Made by a program: the position numbers and the translations under genes. DNA of 64,000 nucleotides from Rhododendron vialii (lineage: Eukaryota; Streptophyta; Magnoliopsida; Ericales; Ericaceae): positions 26,748,501 through 26,812,500 of the forward strand of contig NC_080559.1 in NCBI RefSeq assembly GCF_030253575.1. The letters are read 5' to 3'. The notes under the pieces were generated by a model, which was not told the DNA's origin, searched no databases, and saw nothing but the letters and a program-made list of their open reading frames with translations. Shown here in pieces: positions 1 through 10,870 of the stretch (its first letter is position 1; every line of letters starts with the position of its first letter).

Positions 1-1139
1 TGACTGCAGATAACAGATGCTCTTAACAAATTCAAAATACCGGAACAAACCAACAGAAGAGCCAGATTTCCGAAGTCTTCGAGTAAACTTCAGAACAGAT
101 TCGGACAAGTCGCGCGACAACTCAAAAGTCCCGGCAACAGATTCATATACAAATTCAGATGCTTGACCCACATCAAGCCAAATGCTCAACCTCGATTGAG
201 CCAGGCGCCCCAGAGGCGCATGCACCCCGAAGGTGCTTAACATTGAATCAGGTGGACTGAGCTTGAACCACCATCAAACTCACTCCCAATAACTTCAGCG
301 GACAGATCTGCAGTAGATTCAAAATCAAATTCCCCAATAACGGTGGCAGCTCCACCTTCAGCTTTACTCACACACACACAGTGCACACACTGCACTTTTC
401 ATACAACAAGGGGAAGTGATCCCCTGTGGTCACACCCACCCACTAAGGGTGCACCCCAACAATAATCACCCCCTACACCCGAGTGGGGTAATCGTTGAAT
501 TCGCAGCGTTGTCCGACTGCAATCCGCCACTCTAGCACCACAGCTATCCCCTGCTCACACCAGAGGCTCCACTCGCCAGATAATCTCACACATCACCTGC
601 GAGGAGGCTAAAACAACCCAGCTAGATATCCGTGACTCATATCGGCAACACCGCCGATACATTGCACCCCCTCAACCGAGTGCTCCGCATCCAAACCCGG
701 ATGCTCCACATCCACGTTCGTCAATCCCGTTCTGCCCCTCTAGTCAAGCGCCTGTGTCACTGCTAGCCATCAGAAGTTTCACCACCCCCACACCGGAAGT
801 GTATCTACCAACTGACCGAGTGTCTCCTTGCAAGACCAGATCTTCCGCGGCTGAACTCCGAACGCACCGTGCCCAATCACAGAGCACAAAATCCGATTGA
901 ACCAGACTGCTTCCGATCTCTGCAAGTCTGCTCCGCTAAGCGCTCGCACCGGCCTAGGAGCCCCCAATCCGAAAACGGAGCCCGCGGTTGCGTCCGGAAC
1001 GTCGAGATAGTCAAAATCGACTAATCATACGCGAAAAACGGAGTCCGAATGGCCCCGAAATCGCAAAAAAAACAAATCTGGCAGTTTGACCATTGACCAG
1101 CCACTGTACCGCTGACTGGACTGCCATGTCAGCGTTGAC

Positions 1140-1232
1140 CTGCTGACGTGGACAGTTGACCTCTGACGTGTCACCAAAATGGGACATTCCTGCTGACGTG
1201 GCACCGCCACGTGGTCGCTGACGTGGCTGCTG
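1140..1232. repeat. Cluster of ACGT-core motifs in the retrotransposon leader
   Basis: Five ACGT cores lie within about 90 bp (near 1147, 1165, 1196, 1211, 1222), mostly as CTGACGTGG or its complement, amid degenerate repeats of GTTGACC and CTGACTGG. TGACGTGG resembles plant bZIP binding sites. Whether it is regulatory or just a minisatellite-like leader repeat cannot be told from sequence. Confidence 0.4.
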
Positions 1233-1747
1233 ACTGGGCCGATGACTCATCGCCTAGTCAGCGTTGACCGCCCATGTGGCGTTGACCGGCACACGCTCTC
1301 CACACGCCAGCGTGTGCTCTCCGCGTGCCAGCGTGCGCTATCCATGCGCGGGCGCAGATCTGACGCGCTTCGCACGCCCCACCTTTGACCGGCGCGTGCT
1401 CGCTCCTCCGGCCACCTCCGACGACGTTCCGACCACCGTTGTGATCGTCTCAACAATCCGAATTTGGGTCTTTGATCAAAAAAAATTTCCGATCACTTTT
1501 CGGAACTGGGTTCTATCTGGACAGAACTCGCGGTGAACGCCGCCGTCGAACGGAGCGTTCTGCTTCTGTGGTGCTCGGTTCGCGACGGGCCTTGGTGCGT
1601 TGGAATCGTCTAGGAGAGACGCACGAGACTCAGTGATCAAACTGAGTTTTTGATCAGAATTCCGTGACTGTAATTTTCTGGACAGAAACGGAAAACAGAG
1701 CCGAAACAGAGTTTGTGTTCTTGGTAACCAAATGCTCTGATACCAAT

Positions 1748-2194
1748 TGTTGCGGAAACTAAGGATCAAACCAGAACACAAACACACACACAAACACAGA
1801 GACAAAGATTTACGTGGTTCCCCAAAATCGGGTACGTCCACGGGGTAAACCGGAGCAATTATTCAAACAAAGGAAGCTTTACAAGTGAGGTCTCTCACCT
1901 CACCACACTCTCTCATCTCTGACCTACATTTCTACTGCAAACAGACCTCACAATTTCCTTCAATGGTCTCTCACTCAAGAGAGATACAAACCCCAAGCAG
2001 AGGACTCCAATTTATAGCCAAAACCTGGAGCCCTATTCATGAGCCACGAGAGGCTCATTTACTGCAATCCCATGCCTGGGATTTTCAAGATTTAGGCAAA
2101 TCTTTTGAAGTCTACAAAGGCTGCCAAGGCTGCCATCTTTGACCAATGAGAGAATTGGAGCCACACTTCAGCAGCCCATGTGCTGATTTCAACA
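1748..2194 (-). repeat. 5' LTR of the Copia-type element
   Basis: On the plus strand it starts TGTTG and ends CAACA, a perfect 5-bp terminal inverted repeat. Two bases separate it from the tRNA-Met primer-binding site. The candidate target-site pentamer on the right is TACTA (2195-2199); its partner is off-window. Confidence 0.8.
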
Positions 2195-2389
2195 TACTAC
2201 ACTACTACTGCTTCAGCTTGTTTGTAGCTGTATTGAATGTGATTTCCTTTTGTAACAGTGTCTAAACTAGCAGCATAAGTTCATACAATATAATTTTGTG
2301 TTTTGTATCTCTTGTTATACCCTTTTAGATATTTTACACATATTTCTACCTAGTTTGCCATTGGTTTTTGAAATTTTGGTTTTTTCCAG

Positions 2390-4029
2390 ACGCGAAGCGT
2401 CTAATCGGAAGAAGGTACAACGACACCACAGTTCAGAGTGACATCAAACTATGGCCATTCAAGGTCACACCCGGTCAAGACGACAAACCAATGATTGGAG
2501 TAACATACAAGTATGAAGAGAAGCAATTCTCTGCCGAAGAAATCTCCTCAATGGTCCTCGTAAAAATGAGAGAAATTTCAGAGGATTACCTCGGCACCAC
2601 CATCAAAAATGCCGTCATCACCGTTCCTGCCTACTTCAATGATTCTCAGAGACAAGCCACCAAAGACGCCGGCGCCATTGCTGGCCTCCACGTCATGCGG
2701 ATAATCAACGAGCCAACTGCAGCCGCCATTGCTTATGGTCTCGATAACAAAACCAGTAGCACCGGTGAGAAAAAGGTGCTCATATTCGACCTTGGGGGCG
2801 GAACATTCGACGTCTCTGTATTAACCATGGAAGAGGGTAAGTTCGAGGTTAAAGCTACGGGTGGGGATACCCATTTGGGGGGTGAGGACTTCGATAACAG
2901 GATGGTGAACCATTTTGTTCGGGAATTCAAGAGGAAGCACAAGAAGGATATTAGTGGGAACCCAAGAGCTTTGAGGAGGTTGAGGACTTCTTGTGAAAGA
3001 GCAAAGAGGACTCTTTCATCGACAGCTCAAACTACGATTGAGATTGATGCGTTATACGAGGGCATTGATTTTTTCTCCGGGGTTACTCGGGCCAGGTTCG
3101 AGGAGCTGAACATTGATTTGTTCAAGAAGTGTATGGAGCCAGTGGAAGAGTGTTTGAGGGATGCGAAATTTGACAAGAGCAATGTCGACGAAGTGGTTCT
3201 TGTTGGTGGGTCCACTAGGATTCCAAAGGTCCGGCAATTGCTGCAGGATTTCTTCAATGAGAAGGAGCTTTGCAAAAGCATTAACCCTGATGAGGCTGTG
3301 GCTTATGGTGCTGCGGTTCAGGCAGCGATTTTGAGTGGTGAGTGGATTGACAAGGTTCAGGACTTAGTACTGGTGTTGGATGTCACTCCGCTTTCCCTTG
3401 GTTTGAATGACGGTAGTGGGGTTACGAATGTTTTCATTCCGAAAAACACCAAGATTCCTACGAAGAAAGAGCAGGATTGGCAAACTTGCTTGGATAACCA
3501 AACCAGTGCTTTGTTTCGAGTCTATGAGGGGGAAAGCACTCAATCCAGAGACAACAACTTGTTGGGCCAATTCAGAGTGACTGGATTTCCTCCGGCTCCT
3601 AGGGGCGTCCAGAGGTTCAATGTCTGTTTTGACATTGATGAGAATGGTATTCTGAATGTGTCTGCAGAGGACAAAACTATGGGACAGGTGCAGAAGATCA
3701 CGATCACCAACGATAAGGGTAGGTTGTCTAAGGAGGAGATTGAGAAAATGGTGCAGGAGGCTGCGAAGTACAAGTTGGAAGACGAGGAGCAGAAGAAGAA
3801 AGACGAGGCGAAGAACGCGTTGGAGAATTACGCTTATAACATGAGGAGCGCTATTAACGATGAGAAGAATGGCGAGAAGATTCCTCGGGCTAACAAGAGG
3901 AAGATTAAAGCGGCGCTTGAGCAGGCAATTCAGTGGTTGGATGAGAACCAGCTCGCTGAGAGGGAGGAGTTTGAGGATAAAATGAAGGAGTTGGAGGGCA
4001 TTTGCCACAATATTGTGGAGCTTGATTAA
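2390..4029 (+). CDS. Hsp70-like chaperone, copy 1, exon 2 (exon 1 off-window)
   Basis: This exon encodes about 546 residues, from DAKRLIGRR to a stop at 4027-4029, and covers most of the ATPase domain, the interdomain linker, the substrate-binding domain and the helical lid. The Hsp70 signatures [14 protein letters not shown] and [13 protein letters not shown] are intact. The acceptor TTTTTCCAG ends at 2389; exon 1 (about 71 codons with the first ATP-phosphate signature) must lie left of the retrotransposon in intron 1. Oddities: the linker reads [12 protein letters not shown], one residue longer than the usual VQDLLLLDVTP. The region from about LNDGSG to RVTGFPP is strongly diverged. The tail goes straight from GIC to HNIVELD, 19 codons shorter than copy 3 at the same place and without EEVD. 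The frame is open, so the protein could be made if exon 1 and splicing survive. The sequence resembles cytosolic Hsc70 more than ER or organelle types. Confidence 0.88.
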
Positions 4030-4792
4030 GATGTTCCAATCTTCAGCTTGAGGATTTCAGTAATGCCGATCAAAAAAAAGCTTTAGGATTTCAGTAATTC
4101 CTCTTTGTCCACTGCAAACTATGAACATGTAAAACCTTTCGGGTATTTCTTTTCTGTATTTTTGTGTTTTGGTTTTTTGGTTTCGCTTCAGGCAGAACTA
4201 CATATTGCGTCTTTACTATGTCATTGCTTTCGGCTGCAACTTGAAGGTGAAAGTGTTCTGTGAAACCGTTGGACTTGATCTCTTTTTGGCTTTGCCAACA
4301 AAATTTTTGGATTACTACTCTTTCAGCAAAGGAGTCTGTGATGATTCTCTGGTGGGATTTCTACAAGCATATGAGCAACAAGTGAAGTAAAAAAGTGCTA
4401 CAGAAACTGTTTCTTTCTTGGCTGACTACGAACTTCAGTGAAGCCATTATTCTAGGTAGTACTCAGTGGAACTAAACTGTTATAGAAAAGAAACGAATAT
4501 GTAATCCTTCCATTCTCAAGAGTTTTTGCATCCACTTTTCTTAGTCAATATATAGAATCATTTCATTGCACATCGTTCATGCTCATAAGCCAGCTCAAAT
4601 CAGAAGGAAAAAGAGTGAACCCAGAAGCAAGATTACTGTACAAGCTGAATTGTTGTGCTAGGTGGTGGTTGACGAGTATTGAATTCTAACAAAATATTAG
4701 AAGCATGAGCACAAAATATGCATATATAATCATACATTTATCAGCAAAGAACTTATACCAGCACTTGGGCATTCCAGACATCTTTCTCTCTC

Positions 4793-4833
4793 TCTCTCTC
4801 TCTCCACCCCCCCCCCCCCCCCCCCCCCCCCCC
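4793..4833 (+). repeat. CT microsatellite followed by a long poly-C tract
   Basis: A CT run is followed by CCACC and then an uninterrupted C tract of roughly 27 bases. The equivalent place in the duplicated unit (about 17852-17874) has CT repeats but only six C's, so the tract expanded after duplication or its length is a sequencing or assembly artefact. Confidence 0.85.
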
Positions 4834-4901
4834 GTGTGCTAGTGTTCTGCAGTTTTGTGAAACTTACTTAATAAGGTTATAGTTTTGTGGGGGTTTTGAA
4901 G

Positions 4902-5808
4902 ACAAGTGGTGTGGTTGAGAGAGATGAGGAGAGGACCAAAGGCTATGTGGTTGATTTCTTATCAGTGTCACTTCGTGCAATCTCTAAGGATCCAGAGGCT
5001 TATCTGTCTGCTTGTATATATGCTCAGGTACTTCAATGGTTGTATTTGTTTCCACTACTGCTACTTTTTTTTTTGTCTTTAAGATTATGAATTGGTTAGT
5101 GGTGTTTTAGAGTGTTTCTGTTTTGCCTGGTTTCACTTGCCTGATAACAGTTGATTGGTATTGTACAGTAAACACAGTGAGAATGAGAGCGATGGCAAGA
5201 GGATTGGTTAGTGAGAGGACATTTTTCCGACATATAAAACCTCCTCTATTGTATGAAGATATGATCTCATGAAAGTGGATGCAAAATGCTTCCCACAAAA
5301 CATGGAATCTATGTGCGGAACTAGCTAGAGCGTGGAAAATCTATCTGCTGTGGAGCCTGGAGTTTTGACTTAAATGTAGAAAAATTCAAGGATTTAAATA
5401 CCTTGAATTTTTTGTTCACTTGATGATAGCTTTTTACACTTTTTAGTCTTATGGTTACCAGTAAACATTGATGATTAGACATAGCTTTATTCGGCAGACT
5501 CACGGGATGATTTTTTAGATTAGTTTTGCACCAAATCCTACAACCGTTTTTCAAAGGACAGAGAGAGGGTGTTTTGCTTACCTCTATCTTACTTGGTTCT
5601 TGCTCTTCTCAAGCCTCTATCCACTACTGATACACTGCAATCTTCTTCACAGTACATATTCATTGCTAGTTTGCAACCTTGTTTTAGCATTTGCTAGTTA
5701 GACGTTGATCTGTCCACTTGGAGTGAGCTCGGTCTTGGTCCTTCCGCAGAACTTAAGCACCTGGAGAAAATGTTTTCTCTACGCAGGAGTGGGAATTCTA
5801 ACAAATAG
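4902..5808 (+). pseudogene. Fragment of an unidentified multi-exon gene (three 3' exons), unit 1
   Basis: Three blocks splice in frame: about 4902-5038 (contains VVERDEERTKGYVVDFLSVS and ends AQVLQ), 5169-5206 (KHSENESDGKRI) and 5702-5808 (DVDLSTWSELGLGPSAELKH, ending SGNSNK and a stop). Phases fit: the donor after CAATG leaves TG, completed by T of exon 2; the donor after ATTG leaves G, completed by AC of exon 3. All three frames are also open in the duplicate at 17944-18856, with mostly single-residue differences. Further protein-like stretches follow at about 5854-5940 (KIDAKDEHGDQSV) and 5938-6030 (MRLVPSDSNQCTVQFHFT). I do not recognise the family. No upstream exons or start codon are visible, so this is probably a captured 3' gene end rather than a working gene. 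Confidence 0.42.
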
Positions 5809-6031
5809 TTTTGTATCACTGCGGAGAGTTTTTTTGTGTATGTTTTCCTTGCCCTGAAGATTGACGCAAAAGATGAACATGGAGATCAGTCAGTCACTCA
5901 GAAACAGAATACAATTGAACTGTTGTCTTATCAAAGGTCACGGTGATGAGACTTGTGCCGTCAGATTCTAATCAGTGTACTGTTCAGTTTCACTTTACTT
6001 TAACTTGGGATCACGACCTAGCTCATACTGT

Positions 6032-7277
6032 GCTAGAGGTATGATTGTTCTCCATTATGTTTTCGTCATTTACATCTCAAAATTGCATGTTCAGTTATCT
6101 TCCTCAATCCTTAAGCTGTGCAATCCACCTGCTGTTTCGTGGCAGCTTCATATTGATGATTTTCGTTTTACTGACAATAGAGCAGCCAGAGAATGACAAT
6201 AGCAGTGGCCTCAGTGGCCGGTTTATCCGTGTACTATTACATTGGCTTCAAGAATTCCTTTTTACCTGTGGTCTTATTTCATCTCCGTGTACTATTACAT
6301 TGCCTGTAAACCTTGTGCTTATTATGCCCCTCGTCTTCTATTTCTTGCCTTTGGCATCTCATCACCCTGGTATTTGTTAGTTATGGGTGTTGCCAATGGA
6401 TATGCAGAATCTTAAAATCCTGCAATTGTACCAGTTTAATTTCTCAGTGTGACAGTTATGGACCCTAACTTGGTCTAACGCCACTAAGCTTACCGGAAAA
6501 AAGGTGCAAGACATTTAGCTTGTTAGTCATTGATATTCTCTACTACTACAAGCTGTCCCTTTTGGGTAAAATGGTGGATAGGAGAATGTTGTTGCCTATT
6601 CTGAGTTGAGGGAGGAGAATTGTTGAAATTTTTTGGTATAGTCACACTTCATAGTCCTCGCCTTCGCATAAATCCCGGGATGAATGAAGATGTCTCCTAT
6701 TTAAGCCCTTCTGTGTTTTTCTTTGACATGCTCTTTGACAGAGGAACAAGCTAATGTGATTTCTGCTTCCATTTTTTCTCTGGACTTGCCACCGCCAGTA
6801 CTACTTATCCAATAGCTGCCATAATACCAGAAATTCCACTCTATCAAAGCAATCGGGCATGGCCGGTTTGCCTACTGTTTGCAGATGTGACGGGAAATTG
6901 TCTCTAAATTCCGCCTAAAATAACATCACTCGTGAGTAGTTTTTCAAAAGTGCTAAAAGTACTACAAGTGCTAAAGCACTTTAGAAGAAAAGGGAATTGA
7001 TGATGCTTAATCTTTTTTGTTCTTGCTTAAACTCATTCATTGCATGACTTAATTGCCCTTCATTATACCACTTGCTTTACGAAAATACCCCTTCAAATCT
7101 CATAAGTGCAAGGCAACTGTTTTTCCAGTTCCACAAGTTCAACCAAAAATGAAAACTTACGAGCAAAACAAGAGCTAATTTTAGAAGACGAGCAAACCAA
7201 AATTAAACATCAAAAACTGTTTTGTAGTTCCATGTTTTCATCAATTCACGAGCAACCCATATAACAAATAAAAAATT
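6032..7277. other. Intergenic DNA between unit 1 and the TIR element
   Basis: No gene seen. The first 580 bp belong to the duplicated arm. About 7145-7265 (GAGCAAAACAAGAGC to CATCAATTCACGAGCAAC) matches 19710-19815 in unit 2; the stretch between (6620-7140) has no partner there. Confidence 0.6.
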
Positions 7278-7643
7278 GGTAGGAGGTCCACTATAGCATA
7301 TTTGTAACCTACTAAGTCCACTTCTAAATTTCATAACCCTCTAATCCACTAATATAGTTATATAACCTAATAACTCCAATTTACTTAAAAAGAGATATTT
7401 TTCAAGACCAAAAATCCTCATAGATAACATATAGAGAGAGAAACTCTAGATCATAAAACAGATCTGAGCCTCCCCTCTCCCCCTCTCTCTCTCTCTCCTC
7501 CCCTCCCCTGGCGAACCGTCCGCCTCCAAACTCTCCACGCCGACGAGTTCTCCCTCACTCACCACGAACTGGATCGGGCCCCCTCTCTCTCTCTCTCTCT
7601 CTCTCTGATTACTCGTCGCCGCCGCAGTCCTGATCCTCCTCAT

Positions 7644-8220
7644 TGTTGGAACATTTTTAAGAAAATAAATGTTAAATATTAATTCCTCTGTTATCATCCT
7701 CATTATTCTTCCATTACACAATTATGTTTATATTAAACCAAAATTGGTTACAAGATTTAAGGGAATTTATGATTGTTATTATGTCTATTAATACCTATTA
7801 CATCTATATATAGAGGTACTCCATACAAGTGAGATGGTTATGGAAAATAGAGGAAGCATATGGAGAGTATACACAAAAAATGAAAGAGAGTTTCAGAGTA
7901 TTCATAAACTATTTTTTATAGAGTTGGGCAACTCGGTTCGTGACTCGTTCAAACCTCTCGGTGGTCGTGAACATCGTATGAGGGATGCTTGTGAGCTCTT
8001 GGGTTTAATCTTGGGGCTAGTACACTCCGGTGGAACCTTCACGAGGGAAGGAATATTAGCCTTAAGACAGTGACTACACGACTCTCATTCTCACAGGCAA
8101 CATCTTTCATACTTTCATTACTTGTATATTCTCTCATATCTACTTGTTGAGTTTTTATGTTTATGTGTACCTATATAATTCTTGTGATAAATAAATCTTT
8201 TGTGTATATAAATCCTAACA
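7644..8220 (+). repeat. LTR-like sequence (possible solo LTR) inside the TIR element
   Basis: The block starts TGTTGGAACA and ends ATCCTAACA, a 5' TG / 3' CA format with near-complementary ends. It contains CTATATATAGAG at about 7804 (TATA-like) and AATAAATC near 8190 (poly-A-like). No primer-binding site follows and the flanking pentamers (CTCAT, GTTAA) do not match, so a solo LTR with lost duplication is only a suggestion. The open frame at 7834-8073 matches no family I know. Confidence 0.4.
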
Positions 8221-9129
8221 GTTAAGGTTAATATTTATCTCTCAATAAATTGGAACAGTGAAGTCATGTTTTTATTCTTGCTAGGAAAAAAAAAGTCAGT
8301 TTCTATTCTTACACGCGCGCATGGCTAGTGACTAGTACATGGATCTTGTATCTTGCTACACGTACACGTGTTATGTCGACAAGTACTGTTGTAAATCTGG
8401 TTTGTTACTATGTGAGGATTTGTATCATTTCTCTCTATATCAACCATGCATGATATTTGGTGCTTATCAAATCTTTTCTGTGCTACTACTCCATGGAAAA
8501 GAATATGTGGTTTTATTCATTTATTTTTGCTTTGTTCATAGATGAATCTGGCATTATGATTTCCACATTATGATGAGTTTGCAACTTTACATGTCATAAT
8601 CAAAAGTAATTCTGTTCGAGTATTCGATAAAAGAAAATTTGGGAGTCGATGCTAAATTGTTGAGTTACTTGACTTGCTACTGCATAATTTTATTGCATCT
8701 CTATATATATTATTCGAGCTTCTTGGATTGTCAGTTTGGTTAGAATTTATTAGATACTGTAGAAAGCATGTATTTTGATGCTAGAATCCATTGGGTGCAC
8801 AAATGTTGAACTCTGTTTTTGCTTTAGGTACAAAAAAAAAAGTTATGAGGCTTTTACTTATTTTCCTTAAGCATATATTTGTTTAAAAAAAGGTTTTGAT
8901 TAAATTAAACAGGTTCTCCGATATTAAATCTGGTTTGCAATGATTGACAGTGAAAAGCGTGCATTTACGTTTTTGTAAATCAATTTGAAATTTTCAGAAA
9001 ATAGTGAATTCCATTACTAAACTTTTCTGCACAGTATTTTCCACAATCTTAAGAAAAATTCTTTATGGGAAATTGGGAATAAGGTGTTTTCTAATTTTGA
9101 TAAAACAGTTTTTGGAAGAATTTACATAC

Positions 9130-9370
9130 CTGTTTGTGAGACTGGAAGTGGTTCACAACTCACTTCGGCCGCAAGAAGACCATCCACCTGTTCAAGAACT
9201 TCTATGTCGAGTAGATGAAGACCCTCAGGATCACCCTCCTCCACGTCCTCTGCCAATCAATGTCTTCTAACTCCCCCACCACCTCCTCCCCACCCACGTC
9301 GACACCGTCCACACCACCTCCTCCCCACCCATGTCGCCCTTGACCTCGCCTGTGCACTCCTATTACTGAT
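9130..9370 (+). other. GC-richer, protein-like patch inside the TIR element (possible captured gene fragment)
   Basis: Within very AT-rich DNA this patch reads as FTTHFGRKKTIHLFKNFYVE, a stop, then MKTLRITLLHVLCQS, followed by a CCACCTCCTCCCCACCCA duplication. It looks like coding sequence carried by the element. I do not recognise the source gene. Confidence 0.3.
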
Positions 9371-9481
9371 TTAAAGTTGCTATCAGTCTGTGAATATATG
9401 GTTATATGCCATTTTGTTCTGGTTGTTATTTTGTCATGTGAATATGTATGGTATTATGTCATTTTGTTCGGTTATATATTC

Positions 9482-9646
9482 AAGTCTATTAGGCCGTTGC
9501 GCGAACCAATTCAATAACGTAAATTTATTAGTTTTATTAGTTTTCATGTATAAATTTATTAGTTTTATTTGTCAAAGGAACTAATAAAGTTATATGTTTT
9601 CTTGTTGAATTGGTTCACGCAGCGACCTCTCAAAAATACATATGGA
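9482..9646. repeat. Small inverted-repeat element
   Basis: GGCCGTTGCGCGAACCAATT at about 9491 is answered inverted by GAATTGGTTCACGCAGCGAC at about 9606. The same arm pair occurs again at 9857-9961. Confidence 0.5.
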
Positions 9647-9856
9647 TATATCCATATGTGATTATATATGGTTATATGAAAATATTTGTGACCATATATA
9701 CATATATATGGTTATAACGTTCTATATATATATATATATGACCTTGTATTGACATAAAAAAAATATTTCAATTTGCATAGAGAACATATAACATTGTATA
9801 TGAGATTTTTGTCTTGTAAAACAAAAAAAGAGGAACTAATAACGTTTTATATTCTC

Positions 9857-9961
9857 TTATTGAATAGGTCCGTGCAGCGGCCTCTCAAAAGCACATATGG
9901 ATGTATCCATATATTATCAGAAGCAAGTCGAAGAGGCCGTTGCGCGGACCAATTCAATAAG
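9857..9961. repeat. Hairpin MITE of about 105 bp
   Basis: CTTATTGAATAGGTCCGTGC at the left is complementary to GCGCGGACCAATTCAATAAG at the right, with a second stem from CATATGGATG to TATCCATAT. It shares its arms with 9482-9646, so this is a small repeat family nested in the larger element. Confidence 0.55.
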
Positions 9962-10274
9962 TGATGGACAATGGAGTATATAACGTTACATGTGAACTTC
10001 TATCACGTGTAATATGTGATTTTCCCAGGGTTAGACATATAATATTATATCTCATTTTTGAGATATATTAATGTTGTTTATGTTGTTTTGAATATGTATA
10101 TATGTAGATGGTTATGACTATGCTATTCGGAGGTAGAAAATCAAAATTTTGAAGGATCCGATGAAGGTTTTGATGAAGAAAATGATAAAAAATGAAGCTC
10201 AACCCCCTTATGGCCTCATCAACATTCAACTTGGGATTCAAAGCGCGACTGGAAACAAGGATAATGGTGGCATG

Positions 10275-10870
10275 ATATGTGAACATATAATGTTATTTTT
10301 TGAAATATATAATATTGTTGAAAAGATATGATGTTGTTTTGAGAACATATAATTTTATGTCATATTTTGTGAGACTTAGAGCTACAAAAGCTCAGATATA
10401 ATGTTATATATTTTATTTTTTTGTGAGATTTAAAACTACAAAAGCTCACATATAATGTTATATGTTCTGTTCTATTTTTTAATAAGATTCAGAGCTGTAG
10501 AAGCTCAAATATAATGTTATATGTTCTATTTTTTTTTTTGCGATATTTAGATATTCAAAAACTCACATATAATTTTATATGTTTTGTATGGACCAGCATA
10601 TAACGTTAAAGACTAAAAACAAGAAAAACCAAAAAAAAATGTTGCATGTTAGAAATTTTTTTGCCATACATATAATGTTGCATGTTAGGAAATTTTTATC
10701 ACTCATATAACGTTAAAAAATCAATACAAGAAAAATAGAAAAAAACAAAAATAGAAATTTGTCACATATATAACGTTAAATGTTAAGTGTAGTGGGTTCA
10801 ATAAAAAAATCGAGAAAAATGAAAAAATACGTTTTTTGTTACACATATAACGTTATATGTGGCGTGATGG
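10275..10870. repeat. Array of degenerate palindromes CATATAAYGTTATATG
   Basis: The 16-mer or its half occurs about every 40-70 bp (near 10285, 10348, 10398, 10450, 10510, 10567, 10602, 10668, 10705, 10768, 10846), usually after CTCACA or CAC. Each copy can pair with itself. The array sits just inside the right end of the 3.8 kb TIR element, where transposons carry subterminal transposase-binding repeats. Confidence 0.55.

Larger units (their letters stand above)
1..2194 (-). mobile_element. Copia-type LTR retrotransposon, 5' end only (continues left of the window)
   Basis: The right end is a 447-bp LTR (1748-2194). Next to it at 1734-1745 is the reverse complement of TGGTATCAGAGC, the primer-binding site for initiator tRNA-Met typical of plant Copia elements. 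The element therefore reads right to left and 1-1733 is its leader or internal region. I find no gag or pol frame in this part, so coding starts further left or the element is non-autonomous. The right flank (from 2195) resumes Hsp70 intron 1 sequence found in the two downstream Hsp70 copies, so the insertion lies in that intron. The left LTR and matching target duplication are outside the window. Copia assignment is inferred from the primer site. Confidence 0.8.
4030..6615 (+). repeat. Segmental duplication, downstream arm of unit 1 (matches 17055-19690)
   Basis: From the Hsp70 3' end to about 6615 this region aligns nearly base for base with 17055-19690, with small indels. Shared blocks include the GCTTTAGGATTTCAG motif, the gene fragment below, and the segment starting ATCAGTGTACTGTTCAGTTT. 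The two diverge after AGGGAGGAGAATTGTTGAA. Copy 3 shares only the first roughly 550 bp of this arm, so units 1 and 2 are the more recent pair. Confidence 0.88.

Noticed and set aside
1476..1841. A 121-codon minus-strand frame across the LTR and leader
   Set aside because: It crosses the LTR boundary and primer-binding site and has no gag or pol motif.
6045..6380. A 111-codon plus-strand frame downstream of Hsp70 copy 1
   Set aside because: The duplicate in unit 2 breaks the frame and there is no domain; it probably overlaps the 3' part of the gene fragment by chance.
10275..10870. Palindrome array resembling a CRISPR-like spaced repeat
   Set aside because: Repeats are degenerate, spacing is irregular, it lies in plant nuclear DNA inside a transposon, and there is no cas gene.
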